64,000 bases of DNA from Nocardioides sp. Root122 (GTDB lineage Bacteria; Actinomycetota; Actinomycetes; Propionibacteriales; Nocardioidaceae), in the NCBI RefSeq assembly GCF_001425025.1, contig NZ_LMDE01000015.1:62001-126000 (forward strand). The letters are read 5' to 3'. The translations under genes were made by a program, and so were the position numbers. Shown here piece by piece: positions 43,256-52,036 of the stretch. Position 1 is the stretch's first letter. Every line of letters starts with the position of its first letter. Under the pieces are notes generated by a model. It was not told where the DNA came from, searched no databases, and saw nothing but the letters and a program-made list of their open reading frames with translations.

Positions 43256-44671
43256 ATGGCCACCAAGAAGGACCTGGTCGAGGCCCACGCCTTCAGCAGG
43301 CGCCGTCTGGTGACGGCGTTCGTCTCGGGCGCTCCCGGCGGCCGCGAGGTCGAGCCGGTGCGACCCGGACGGGTGCTGATCGGCGGCATCGCGCTGTCCG
43401 TGCTGCTGCTCGCGGGTGCGGCGATCGCTGGCTTCCTGCTGGGACGCCCGCCGGCGGAGTGGCTCAGCACCGGCAGCTTCGTGATCTCCAAGGACACCGG
43501 CGAGCAGTACGTCGTCCTCCGCGGCGGCGACGACCCCAAGCTCCAGCGGGTCCCCAACTACGTCTCGGCCCAGCTGCTGCTCGGCAAGGCGGACCTGACC
43601 CCCTACACGGTCCGCGACAAGTACATCCGCACCGTCCAGCTCGGCGAGGACCTCGGCATCGAGGGCGCGCCGGCCAGCCTGCCGTCGGCCGACGAGCTCG
43701 TCGACGACGGCTGGACCGCGTGCACCGGCAGCGGCGTGGGCATCAAGCTGGCGGTGCAGCAGGAGCGCACCGTCGAGGACCTGGTGGGACGGGCGTTCCT
43801 GGTCTCCAGCGACGGACAGCAGTGGCTGATCGCCACGGCTCCGTCCGTGGGCAACGAGCCGGGCAGCGCATTCCGCTTGCCCATGCCGGACGACGCGACC
43901 GCGGCCTCGACGCTCGGCAACAAGCTCGACTTCGGCCCCACCCCCGTCGAGGTCGACGAGGAGTGGCTCAACCTCTTCCCGCTCGGCGCCTCCCTCGAGG
44001 ACGACTCGTTCGGCGTCGACGACGTGGGGCAGCGGGTTCCCTACGCCGACACCCGCGCCGACCTCTCGCGCTTCCGGGTCGGCGACCTGCTGCAGTCCAG
44101 CGCCGGCACCTACTACCTGCTGGGTGACGACAAGCCCCAGCGCCTCAGCGACTTCGCCGGCCTGGTCTACGACGTCGTCGGCACCCCGGTCACCCCGGTC
44201 GACGACGACCTGTTCGCCGACTTCGGCGACCCGACCTACCCCACCGAGTGGCCGACCGCGGTCCCGGCCGCGCTTCCCGGCGGCGCGCTGTGCGCCGTGC
44301 TGCACCCGTCCACCGACGACGATGCCGAGGTGAGCCTGGCGACCAACCCGACCGGCGCCGCCGACCCGGAGAAGGTCGGCCCGGGACGTCACGACGTCGA
44401 CGTCGAGCCGAGCGCCGGTGCCTACGTCCTGTCGGGCTCCGGCGAGGCCTCCGACGAGGGCACCCGCTACGTCGTGGACACCAAGGGGGAGAAGTACCTC
44501 CTGGTCGGCCCCCAGGTGCCGGGCTACATCGGCTACGCCGACGTCACGCCGCCGCTGGTCCCCAGCGCCTGGCTGGAGTTCTTCCAGCCCGGCAAGCCGC
44601 TGTCCACCAACGCCGCGCGCCGGCTCCCCGAGGACGCGCCACCGGCCGAGTCCGAAGCGGACGCCGGCTGA
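43256..44671 (+). CDS. eccB: Type VII secretion protein EccB
   Basis: A 471-residue protein. A ~40-residue cytoplasmic N terminus (KDLVEAHAFSRRRLVTAF), one membrane helix at about 42-62, then a large periplasmic domain with the EccB repeat organisation. In ESX complexes EccB links the membrane ring to the outside and contacts MycP. Starts 4 bp after eccD and overlaps mycP by one base. Two Cys (CTGSG, ALCAVL) could form the conserved disulfide. Confidence 0.92.
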   Translation: MATKKDLVEAHAFSRRRLVTAFVSGAPGGREVEPVRPGRVLIGGIALSVLLLAGAAIAGFLLGRPPAEWLSTGSFVISKDTGEQYVVLRGGDDPKLQRVPNYVSAQLLLGKADLTPYTVRDKYIRTVQLGEDLGIEGAPASLPSADELVDDGWTACTGSGVGIKLAVQQERTVEDLVGRAFLVSSDGQQWLIATAPSVGNEPGSAFRLPMPDDATAASTLGNKLDFGPTPVEVDEEWLNLFPLGASLEDDSFGVDDVGQRVPYADTRADLSRFRVGDLLQSSAGTYYLLGDDKPQRLSDFAGLVYDVVGTPVTPVDDDLFADFGDPTYPTEWPTAVPAALPGGALCAVLHPSTDDDAEVSLATNPTGAADPEKVGPGRHDVDVEPSAGAYVLSGSGEASDEGTRYVVDTKGEKYLLVGPQVPGYIGYADVTPPLVPSAWLEFFQPGKPLSTNAARRLPEDAPPAESEADAG

Positions 44672-45930
44672 TGAAGCACCCCACGGGTCCCCGGAAGCCG
44701 TCCACCCGGATGCGTACGACGGTCGCGGCGGGGTTGCTCGCGAGCGCGGTCGTGCCCCTGTGGGCGACCCCGGCCGCGGCCGACCACGACGCACCGTGCC
44801 TGGTGAGCGAGGTCCCCGGCTCGGAGCAGCTCGCCGACACCCACGAGAAGGGCAACCCCGCCTTCGAGCGGATGCACGTGGAGCAGGCGCAGCAGCTCTC
44901 GACCGGCAAGGGCGTGAAGGTCGCGGTCATCGACAGCGGCGTGTGGTCCGTCGACGGGATCGACCGGGTCGGTCTCGCCGCGGTCGCGGGCGCCGCACCC
45001 AACGAGCTGCTGTCCGGGCACGGGACGATCGTCGCCGGCCTGATCGCCGGGCCGCACGGCGTCGCACCCGACGCACGGATCTACGACGTGAAGGTGTTCG
45101 ACGCCGACGGCGCCGACACCGCCGAGGGGCAGAAGGCGTTGAGCTCGGCCGGCATCGTCGCCGGCATCAAGGCGGTGATCGACGCCTACCCGCGCGAGCG
45201 CTTCGACGTCGTCAACATCTCGCTGGCCGTGCGCTCCCCCGACCCGGCGCTCGAGGCGGCGGTGGCGAAGCTCGTCAAGCTCCCGCTGGTCGTCGTCGCC
45301 GCGGCGGGCAACCGCGAGGAGGACCCGGGCGACGACTTCGAGGGCACGCCGGGAAGCGACGCCGACGTCTTCCCGGCCGACTACCCCGGCGTCGTCGCGG
45401 TCAGTGCGACCCCGCCCGGCAACGACGACCCCAGCCAGTCCGTCGTACCCAACATGGACACCGACGTGGCGGCGCCGACGGTGGGCGCCATCTCCGCCAA
45501 CGCCACCGGCCAGGTCTGCGTCGTCGGCGAGGTCGCGACGTCGTGGGCCGCCGCCGAGGTGAGCGGCCTGTTCGCGCTGCTGAAGCAGCGCTTCCCGCGT
45601 GACACCCCGCAGCAGCTGGTCGCCCGGGTGCAGGCCACGACCGAGGGCGCGGGCGCCCCGACCGGGCCGGACGGCCAGGTGGAGAACCCGTGGACCGGCG
45701 CGGGCGTGGTGCAGGCGCACGACGCCCTCACCCGCCAGCTCGCGGCCGGCCGCAAGGGCAAGGTCGAGACCACCGAGGCCGAGGTGCGGGCCGACGCGCA
45801 GGCGCCGCCGGCTCCCGAGCAGGTCGACCTCTTCGGCACCCCGCGCGCGATCCTCCTGTGGTCCGGGCTGGTGGCCGGCTCGCTGCTCGCCCTGGCGTTC
45901 ATGCTCCGCCCGCTGATCCGGCGGCCATGA
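44671..45930 (+). CDS. mycP: Mycosin-type subtilisin protease MycP
   Basis: A 419-residue S8 serine protease of type VII secretion. Signal peptide at residues 1-37 (AAGLLASAVVPLWATPAAA). Catalytic D88 (VAVIDSGV), H117 (SGHGTIVAGLIAG) and S291 (ATSWAAAEVSG) are all present. A C-terminal membrane helix (~390-412) followed by RRP anchors it with the protease outside. MycP caps and stabilises the EccBCDE complex. Starts one base inside the eccB stop. No eccE gene follows, although that is its usual neighbour in mycobacteria. Confidence 0.93.
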   Translation: MKHPTGPRKPSTRMRTTVAAGLLASAVVPLWATPAAADHDAPCLVSEVPGSEQLADTHEKGNPAFERMHVEQAQQLSTGKGVKVAVIDSGVWSVDGIDRVGLAAVAGAAPNELLSGHGTIVAGLIAGPHGVAPDARIYDVKVFDADGADTAEGQKALSSAGIVAGIKAVIDAYPRERFDVVNISLAVRSPDPALEAAVAKLVKLPLVVVAAAGNREEDPGDDFEGTPGSDADVFPADYPGVVAVSATPPGNDDPSQSVVPNMDTDVAAPTVGAISANATGQVCVVGEVATSWAAAEVSGLFALLKQRFPRDTPQQLVARVQATTEGAGAPTGPDGQVENPWTGAGVVQAHDALTRQLAAGRKGKVETTEAEVRADAQAPPAPEQVDLFGTPRAILLWSGLVAGSLLALAFMLRPLIRRP

Positions 45931-46009
45931 CCTGCCGCTGGGTCACTGTTCGCGGGCTCCTTGCCCGATTGCGCCGGTGCCGCTGCGGTGCGCATGGTGG
46001 AATCGACGC

Positions 46010-47089
46010 ATGAGTGACACCTCCGACGAGCCGGTCGCCGTCATCCTGGCTGGTGGCCAGGGGTCGCGCCTGTGGCCGATCAGCCGCGACCGGGCGCCCA
46101 AGCAGTTCCAGCCGGTGGTGCGCGACCGTCCGCTGCTCACCGGCACGATCGAGCGGCTCAGCCACATCGTCGACCCGAGCCGCATCCACGTGTCGACCCG
46201 GGCCCGGTTCGCCGACGCCGCCCGGGCCAACCTCGGTCCGGTGCCCCCGGAGAACCTGATCCTCGAGGAGGACCCCGCCGGACCGGCGACGGCGTTCGCC
46301 CTGAGCATCGCCACGCTGCAGCACCTCTACGGCAACGCCCCCGCCCTCATTGCGCCGTCGGACCACCTGATCAACGAGGAGGAGGCCTTCAACGCCGCCT
46401 CCCGCGACATGCTGGCCCAGCTGGAGAAGACCCCGCAGTCGATGGTCGTGCTCGGCGCCGAGCCGACGCGCTACGACGCGAGCCTGGGCTACATCCACAC
46501 CAAGGGCGGCGACGGCAGCGTCGAGGTGATCGACTCCTTCCACGAGAAGCCCGACGAGGACCTGGTCGAGGAGCTCGCCGACAACGGCAAGCTCTACTGG
46601 AACACCGCCTGCTACGGCGTACGCGTCGGGCAGGCGTGCGACGCCTACCGCACCGCGCTGCCGCTGATCTTCGACTCGATCGAGCGCTTCGCCCGCGGCG
46701 CCGGTGCCGACCAGGCGGCCGACCAGGGCTACCGCGGCGCCGCGATCGGCGGCCACGAGATCTACCCGCTGATGTGGGCCGGGATGGAATGCCTGGTCGT
46801 GCCCCGACGGCTCGGCTGGACCGACGTCGGCACCTGGACCCGCCTCGAGCGGGTGCTGCACGACCAGCGGGTGACCTCGATCGGACCCGCGCTCCAGCTC
46901 GACGCTGAGGACACCCTGGTCGCGAGCATGGACGGACGCCCGGTGGTGACCCTCGGCGCCCGCGGCCTGATCGTGGTCACGCACGAGGACGCCGTCTACG
47001 TCCTCGACAAGAAGAAGGCACTCGACCCCGGCACCCTGGAGCGCCTGCGCTCCCTCCTCGCGGCCAGCACCCGCGAGGACCTCCTCTGA
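46010..47089 (+). CDS. manC: Mannose-1-phosphate guanylyltransferase
   Basis: A 359-residue nucleotidyltransferase. The signature AGGQGSRLWPISRDRAPKQF identifies it; SDHLI, FHEKP and TDVGTW also match. It makes GDP-mannose from mannose-1-P and GTP for glycan or envelope synthesis. No C-terminal phosphomannose isomerase fusion. The start is ATG 46010, 79 bp downstream of mycP. Probably cotranscribed with the epimerase gene 40 bp further on. Confidence 0.88.
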   Translation: MSDTSDEPVAVILAGGQGSRLWPISRDRAPKQFQPVVRDRPLLTGTIERLSHIVDPSRIHVSTRARFADAARANLGPVPPENLILEEDPAGPATAFALSIATLQHLYGNAPALIAPSDHLINEEEAFNAASRDMLAQLEKTPQSMVVLGAEPTRYDASLGYIHTKGGDGSVEVIDSFHEKPDEDLVEELADNGKLYWNTACYGVRVGQACDAYRTALPLIFDSIERFARGAGADQAADQGYRGAAIGGHEIYPLMWAGMECLVVPRRLGWTDVGTWTRLERVLHDQRVTSIGPALQLDAEDTLVASMDGRPVVTLGARGLIVVTHEDAVYVLDKKKALDPGTLERLRSLLAASTREDLL

Positions 47090-47129
47090 CCAGCACCCCG
47101 CGACGCAGCGCGCCCCACCGAAGGAACCC

Positions 47130-48431
47130 ATGTCCCACGAGAACAACCAGCACATCGTCGTCGTCGGCACCAAGCCCGACATCATCAAGCAGGCGCCGAT
47201 CTACCACGAGCTCCGCGACCGCGGTCACGACGTGGTGCTGTGCCACACCGGCCAGCACTACGACCACAACCTCTCGCAGTCGATGCTGGACGAGTTCGGC
47301 GTGCGCGAGGACATCAACCTCGAGGTCCGCGGCGGCGTCAACGACCTGGTCTCGGGCATCACCGCCAAGCTCGCGCTCTACCTGCGCGGCTTCTCCCAGC
47401 GCGGCGGCTTCCCGATCACCTACGTCCACGGCGACACCACCACGGCGATGGCGGGCGCGCTCGCGACCTTCGGCGAGCGGCAGGCCCTGGTGCACGTCGA
47501 GGCAGGGCTGCGCACGCTCTCTCCGAAGCCGGAGGTGCTCAAGGGATGGATCGAGCAGGGGGCCGACCTCGACTGGGCGTCGTTCCGCGCGCAGTCGATC
47601 GACCGCGCCAGCTGGTCCAAGGGCAGCCGCGAGCCCTCGCCCGAGCAGTTCAACACCCGCGTCGCCGACGCCGGCTCCGACCTGCACGCCGCGCCCGTCG
47701 AGCTCAACCGAGAGTTCCTCGTCGACGAGGGCTTCGCCCCGGCGGCCATCGACGTCGTCGGCAACTCGGTCGTCGACGCGCTGGCGCAGGCGGTCGCCGG
47801 CAGCGACAAGAACCAGGTGCTGCAGAAGTTCCCGCAGATGGGCGACGGCTCGTTCCTCCGTTTCTGCGTGCACCGCCGCGAGAACACCACCAACCGCGAC
47901 CGCTTCAACCTGCTGATGGACGCCATGGAGCAGCTGCTCGAGCAGGGCCACCACGTGCTGTTCATCCGCCTGCTCGGCACCGAGTCCGCCATCGATACCT
48001 TCGGCCGCCGCCAGTGGCTGGAGGACCTCGAGGCGAGGTACGGCGACGCGCTGATCTCGACGCCCGTGTGGGACAGCTACCTCGACGTCGTCGCGGCCAT
48101 GTCGATGTGCGCGGTCATCGTCACCGACTCGGGCAGCATCGTGGAGGAGGCCAACGTCCTCGAGGTCCCGTGCGTGACCCTGCGATTCGGCTCCGACCGC
48201 TCGGAGACGTTCCTCGCCGGCAGCAACTTCCTCGCCCCGCCGATCAGCAAGGACCTGATGGTCAGCGTGATCCACCACGTCTTCGAGCACCGCGCGGAGC
48301 TCGCCTGGGACCGCGTCTACCCGGAGAAGGCATCGGCCATGCTCGTCGACGCCGTGGAGCGGCGCCTCGACGAGGGCAGCCTGCTGATCTCGGAGGAGTG
48401 GCGCTACGGCCTGAAGGCGCAGCTGCGCTGA
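47130..48431 (+). CDS. UDP-N-acetylglucosamine 2-epimerase-like protein (WecB family, with insertion)
   Basis: A 433-residue WecB-family sugar-nucleotide epimerase. Kept: HGDTTTAMAGALA, HVEAGLRTLSP, CVHRREN, TDSGSIVEEA. Altered: the N-terminal motif GTRPE is GTKPD, and about 35-40 extra residues (KGWIEQGADLDWASF and following) sit between HVEAGLRT and the ELNRE segment. Standard WecB makes UDP-ManNAc for glycans or teichoic acids; the insertion lies near the active-site lid and may change substrate. ATG has AAGGAA upstream. Confidence 0.8.
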   Translation: MSHENNQHIVVVGTKPDIIKQAPIYHELRDRGHDVVLCHTGQHYDHNLSQSMLDEFGVREDINLEVRGGVNDLVSGITAKLALYLRGFSQRGGFPITYVHGDTTTAMAGALATFGERQALVHVEAGLRTLSPKPEVLKGWIEQGADLDWASFRAQSIDRASWSKGSREPSPEQFNTRVADAGSDLHAAPVELNREFLVDEGFAPAAIDVVGNSVVDALAQAVAGSDKNQVLQKFPQMGDGSFLRFCVHRRENTTNRDRFNLLMDAMEQLLEQGHHVLFIRLLGTESAIDTFGRRQWLEDLEARYGDALISTPVWDSYLDVVAAMSMCAVIVTDSGSIVEEANVLEVPCVTLRFGSDRSETFLAGSNFLAPPISKDLMVSVIHHVFEHRAELAWDRVYPEKASAMLVDAVERRLDEGSLLISEEWRYGLKAQLR

Positions 48432-48465
48432 GCGGCGTACGCCGTCCCTGGATGACCCCGGACAT

Positions 48466-48503
48466 CACGAGGGCCCCGCACCGATCGGTGCGGGGCCCTC
48501 GTG
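48466..48503. terminator. 38-bp perfect palindrome, bidirectional terminator
   Basis: A perfect 19-bp inverted repeat with no spacer between the epimerase gene (plus) and tRNA-Ser (minus, whose 3' end is 4 bases away). Serves both convergent transcripts. Confidence 0.8.
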
Positions 48504-48507
48504 GCGG

Positions 48508-48593
48508 CGGAGGTAGGGGGATTCGAACCCCCGAGGGCTATTAACCCAACCCGCTTTCCAAGCGAGCGCCATAGGCCACTAGGCGATACCTCC
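48508..48593 (-). tRNA. tRNA-Ser (anticodon GGA)
   Basis: An 86-nt class II tRNA. Acceptor GGAGGTA/TACCTCC, anticodon loop TTGGAAA (GGA), long variable arm GTTGGGTTAATAGCCCTC, T loop TTCGAAT. Reads UCC/UCU. Third tRNA-Ser in the window, next to SRP RNA as in many actinobacteria. Confidence 0.95.
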
Positions 48594-48663
48594 GCCGAGG
48601 AGAGTACCCGTCGGCTCGGTGGGCGGTGAAATCGCCCGGGCGGGGCCGGTTCGGGGGCCGGTG

Positions 48664-48693
48664 TTGGGCAGCCGGTCACGGCTCACCTAGACT
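48664..48693 (+). promoter_or_regulatory. SRP RNA promoter
   Basis: -35-like TTGGGC (48664-48669) and -10 TAGACT (48688-48693) separated by 18 bp, ending about 6 bp before the SRP RNA. Confidence 0.6.
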
Positions 48694-48698
48694 CCTCG

Positions 48699-48789
48699 GC
48701 AACCCCCCACGCGGCGTCACCTCGCCCAATCCCCCAGGGCCGGAAGGCAGCAAGGGCAAGTGAGCTCTGACGGGTGCGTGGGGGGCCTC
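48699..48789 (+). ncRNA. ffs: Signal recognition particle 4.5S RNA
   Basis: Outer stem CCCCCCACGC with GCGTGGGGGG and the diagnostic SRP apical loop CAGGGCCGGAAGGCAGCAAG (48735-48754). Small bacterial-type SRP RNA, about 90 nt; it binds Ffh for co-translational membrane targeting. It sits between tRNA-Ser and dnaX, the usual place. Ends are approximate. Confidence 0.9.
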
Positions 48790-48844
48790 TGCATCTTCGG
48801 GCCGGCCTGTGGGCACTGTGGGTGCGCCCGGTTAGGGTTCACGC

Positions 48845-51007
48845 GTGGAGTCACCGCTCGCGCTCTATCGCCGCTACCGGCCCGAGACGTTCGCCGAGGT
48901 CATCGGCCAGGATCACGTCACGGAGCCGCTGCGGGCTGCGCTCGCGGCCAACCGCGTCAACCACGCCTACCTCTTCTCCGGTCCGCGCGGCTGCGGCAAG
49001 ACCACCTCGGCGCGCATCCTGGCCCGCGCGCTCAACTGCGCGCAGGCGCCAGTCTCCGACCCGTGCGGTGAGTGCGACAGCTGTCGCGACCTGGCCCGCG
49101 GCGGGCCGGGGTCGATCGACGTCATCGAGATCGACGCCGCCTCGCACGGTGGTGTCGACGACGCGCGCGACCTGCGCGAGAAGGCGTTCTTCGCGCCGGT
49201 GCGCGACCGCTACAAGGTCTACATCATCGACGAGGCCCACATGGTCACCACGCAGGGCTTCAACGCCCTGCTCAAGCTGGTCGAGGAGCCGCCGCCGCAC
49301 CTGCGGTTCATCTTCGCCACGACCGAGCCCGACAAGGTGCTGCCGACCATCCGCTCGCGCACCCACCACTACCCGTTCCGCCTGATCCCGCCGCGCCTGC
49401 TCAGCGACTACCTGTCCCAGCTCGCCGCCGAGGAGGGCGTCGCGATCGAGCCGGCCGCGCTGCCGCTCGTCGTGCGCGCCGGCGCGGGATCGGCCCGTGA
49501 CACGCTCTCCGTGCTCGACCAGCTGCTCGGCGGTGCCGGTCCGGCGGGTGTCACCCACAAGCTGGCGACCGACCTGCTCGGCTTCACGCCCGACTCGCTG
49601 CTCGACGAGGTGGTCGAGGCGTTCGCCTCCCGCGACGGTGGCGGGGTGTTCTCGGTGGTCGACAAGGTCGTCGAGACCGGCCAGGACCCGCGCCGCTTCA
49701 CCGAGGACCTGCTCCGCCGGCTGCGCGACCTCGTCATCGTCACCGCCGTGCCCGACGCCCCGGCCACCGGCCTGATCGACGTCTCCGAGGACGCCGGCGA
49801 GCGGCTGGTCGGGCAGGCGGCACGCTTCGGAGCCATCGAGCTGAGCCGGGCCGCCGACATCGTGGCGGCCGGGCTCACCGAGATGCGCGGCGCCACCGCC
49901 CCGCGCCTGCTCCTCGAGCTGCTGTGCGCCCGGGTCCTGCTGCCCGGCGCCGACCACACCTCCGACGGCGTGATGGCCCGCCTCGAGCGGCTCGAGCGAC
50001 GGCTCGACGTGACAGGAGCCCCGACCCCAGCCGCGACGGCCCGCGCGGCCGTCGCTCCGGCCGCGCCTGTCGCCTCCGTGCCTGCACCGCCCGCTCCGGC
50101 CGCCTCGGTCGCCTCGGTCGCCTCGGTCGCCTCGGTCGAGGAGCCTGCGCCGGCGGCGCAGGCGCAGCCCACCACCCCCGAGGCCGCGCCGCCGCCTCCC
50201 GTGCCGTCGGGGGCGCCCCTGCGCGACGACGGCCCGCCGCCTCCGCCGCCCATGCCCACCGCGGCCCCGGCCCAGCAGTCCCAGCCTGCCCCTGCCCCTG
50301 CTGCCGCACCCTCGCCCGAGCCGGCCGCGGCTCCGGTCGCGGCGAGCTCCGACGAGCCCGTCGCCGAGCAGGCCGCCGGTCCCCGTGGCGGCCTCAGCCT
50401 CGTCGACGTGCGCCGCCTGTGGCCCGACATCCTCGAGCAGACCAAGAACCGCCGGCGCCTCGCGTGGATGGTGCTCTCGCAGCACGCCCACGTCGTCGAC
50501 GTGGACGGCGCCCGACTGACGGTCGGCTTCGCCAACTCCGGTGCCCGCGACTCGTTCGTCAACGGTGGTTGTGACGAGATCCTGCGGCAGGCCGCGATCG
50601 ACGTGGTCGGCATGGACTGGCGCGTGGAGTCGATCGTCGACCCGAGCGGGTCGGCCGCCGCGCAGCCGGTCGTGCAGAAGTCCGCGACCGACTCCCACGC
50701 CTCGCCCGCCCCCGCCCAGGACGCGCCCGAGGCGCCGCCCGCCTGGGTGACGGGTGACGGGTCGCAGCCGGCCGCGGCGCCCGCTCCTCCGCCCGCCGCG
50801 CCGCCGGTCTCGGCCGCCCCCGCCCGGGAGGCGCTGGAGGCAGCACGTGCCGGCGGCGGCCCCACCGAGCCCACCGAGCCGGTCCGCTCCGCGGACGACG
50901 ACGTCCACCCCGACGACCCCGACGCCGAGTCGGGTGCGCTCGACACCGAGTCCCTCCTCAGCCAGACGCTGGGCGCCCGGCTGATCGAGGAGATCAAGCA
51001 TGACTGA
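48845..51007 (+). CDS. dnaX: DNA polymerase III subunits gamma/tau
   Basis: A 720-residue clamp-loader ATPase. Walker A GPRGCGKTT (K52), zinc-binding Cys cluster (CGECDSC), IIDEAHM, and the LVEEPPPHLRFIFATTEP segment. Domains I-III fill residues 1-365. Residues ~400-520 are an Ala/Pro-rich linker with a 9-bp DNA repeat, followed by a tau-like C-terminal domain (about 525-600) and another Pro/Ala/Asp-rich tail. The start is GTG 48845. Loads the sliding clamp and tethers polymerase at the fork. No obvious gamma frameshift signal (A-rich slippery site) is visible. Confidence 0.96.
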   Translation: MESPLALYRRYRPETFAEVIGQDHVTEPLRAALAANRVNHAYLFSGPRGCGKTTSARILARALNCAQAPVSDPCGECDSCRDLARGGPGSIDVIEIDAASHGGVDDARDLREKAFFAPVRDRYKVYIIDEAHMVTTQGFNALLKLVEEPPPHLRFIFATTEPDKVLPTIRSRTHHYPFRLIPPRLLSDYLSQLAAEEGVAIEPAALPLVVRAGAGSARDTLSVLDQLLGGAGPAGVTHKLATDLLGFTPDSLLDEVVEAFASRDGGGVFSVVDKVVETGQDPRRFTEDLLRRLRDLVIVTAVPDAPATGLIDVSEDAGERLVGQAARFGAIELSRAADIVAAGLTEMRGATAPRLLLELLCARVLLPGADHTSDGVMARLERLERRLDVTGAPTPAATARAAVAPAAPVASVPAPPAPAASVASVASVASVEEPAPAAQAQPTTPEAAPPPPVPSGAPLRDDGPPPPPPMPTAAPAQQSQPAPAPAAAPSPEPAAAPVAASSDEPVAEQAAGPRGGLSLVDVRRLWPDILEQTKNRRRLAWMVLSQHAHVVDVDGARLTVGFANSGARDSFVNGGCDEILRQAAIDVVGMDWRVESIVDPSGSAAAQPVVQKSATDSHASPAPAQDAPEAPPAWVTGDGSQPAAAPAPPPAAPPVSAAPAREALEAARAGGGPTEPTEPVRSADDDVHPDDPDAESGALDTESLLSQTLGARLIEEIKHD
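50102..50137 (+). repeat. 9-bp tandem repeat inside dnaX (x4)
   Basis: Four exact copies of GCCTCGGTC encode an ASV repeat in the flexible linker. In-frame length change is tolerated there. Confidence 0.9.
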
Positions 51008-51052
51008 CCGACCGGTCCACCATCCACCCATCCTCTCGACGTGGGAGACCCG

Positions 51053-51430
51053 ATGACCCAGAACCCGTTCGACGCCCTCGGCGGCGGCTTCGACATGAAT
51101 GCCCTCCTCCAGCAGGCGCAGCAGATGCAGCAGCAGCTCGAGGAGGCCCAGGCCAACCTCGCCCAGCAGACCGTCGAGGGCACCGTCGCCGGCGGCGCCG
51201 TGACCGTCACGGCCAACGGCGTCGGCGAGCTCGTCGGTGTCTCCATCAAGGCGGGGGAGTTCGACGGCACCGACCCCGACGACCTGTCCGACCTCTCCGA
51301 CCTCATCGTCGCCGCCTACCGCGACGCGCGCGCCAAGTCCGAGGCGCTCGCCGGCGACCAGCTCGGCCCGCTGACCGACGGCCTCGGTGGCGGCGCGGGT
51401 GGCGGCCTCGGCTTCCCCGGCCTGGGCTGA
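51053..51430 (+). CDS. YbaB/EbfC nucleoid-associated protein
   Basis: A 125-residue YbaB-family DNA-binding dimer. N-terminal Gln-rich helix (LLQQAQQMQQQLEEAQ), the central VTANG and VSIKAGEFDGTD strand region, and a Gly-rich tail. Lies between dnaX and recR as in most bacteria. The ATG at 51053 follows GGGAGA and is preferred to the GTG at 51041. Confidence 0.93.
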   Translation: MTQNPFDALGGGFDMNALLQQAQQMQQQLEEAQANLAQQTVEGTVAGGAVTVTANGVGELVGVSIKAGEFDGTDPDDLSDLSDLIVAAYRDARAKSEALAGDQLGPLTDGLGGGAGGGLGFPGLG

Positions 51431-51439
51431 GGGGCTTCG

Positions 51440-52036
51440 TTGTACGAAGGAGTCGTCCAGGACCTGATCGACGAGCTGGGCCGCTTGCCCGGGGTCGGGC
51501 CCAAGAGCGCCCAGCGCATCGCGTTCCACCTGCTCCAGGCCGAGCCCGCCGACGTACGCCGCCTCGCCGACGTGCTGATCGAGGTCAAGGCGCGCGTGAA
51601 GTTCTGCACGATCTGCTTCAACGTCAGCGAGGACGAGCAGTGCCGCATCTGCCGTGACGAGCGCCGCGACCCGACCACGCTGTGCGTGGTCGAGGAGTAC
51701 AAGGACGTCGTCGCCATCGAGCGCACCCGCGAGTTCCGCGGCCGCTACCACGTCCTCGGCGGTGCCATCTCGCCGATCGACGGCATCGGTCCCGACCAGC
51801 TCCACGTCAAGGAGCTGATGCCGCGCCTGGCCGACGGCACGGTCACCGAGGTCATCCTCGCGACCGACCCCAACCTCGAGGGCGAGGCCACCGCGACCTA
51901 CCTCACGCGCCTGCTCCTGCCCATGGGGTTGCGCGTGACCCGCTTGGCGAGTGGACTGCCTGTGGGCGGCGACCTCGAGTACGCCGACGAGGTGACGCTC
52001 GGACGAGCGTTCGCCGGAAGGAGATCAGCCGAATGA
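51440..52036 (+). CDS. recR: Recombination mediator RecR
   Basis: A 198-residue RecR. HhH motif LPGVGPKSAQRIAFHLL, zinc finger CTIC...CRIC, Toprim domain with EEYKDVVAIE, and LPVGGDLEYADEVTLGRA at the end. Works with RecO and RecF in gap repair. The start appears to be TTG 51440, nine bases after the ybaB stop. Its stop overlaps the next gene (ATGA). Confidence 0.96.
   Translation: MYEGVVQDLIDELGRLPGVGPKSAQRIAFHLLQAEPADVRRLADVLIEVKARVKFCTICFNVSEDEQCRICRDERRDPTTLCVVEEYKDVVAIERTREFRGRYHVLGGAISPIDGIGPDQLHVKELMPRLADGTVTEVILATDPNLEGEATATYLTRLLLPMGLRVTRLASGLPVGGDLEYADEVTLGRAFAGRRSAE

Noticed and set aside
50102..50137. CRISPR-like short repeats
   Set aside because: 9-bp head-to-tail in-frame repeat in a coding linker, without spacers. 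No CRISPR array was seen anywhere in the window.
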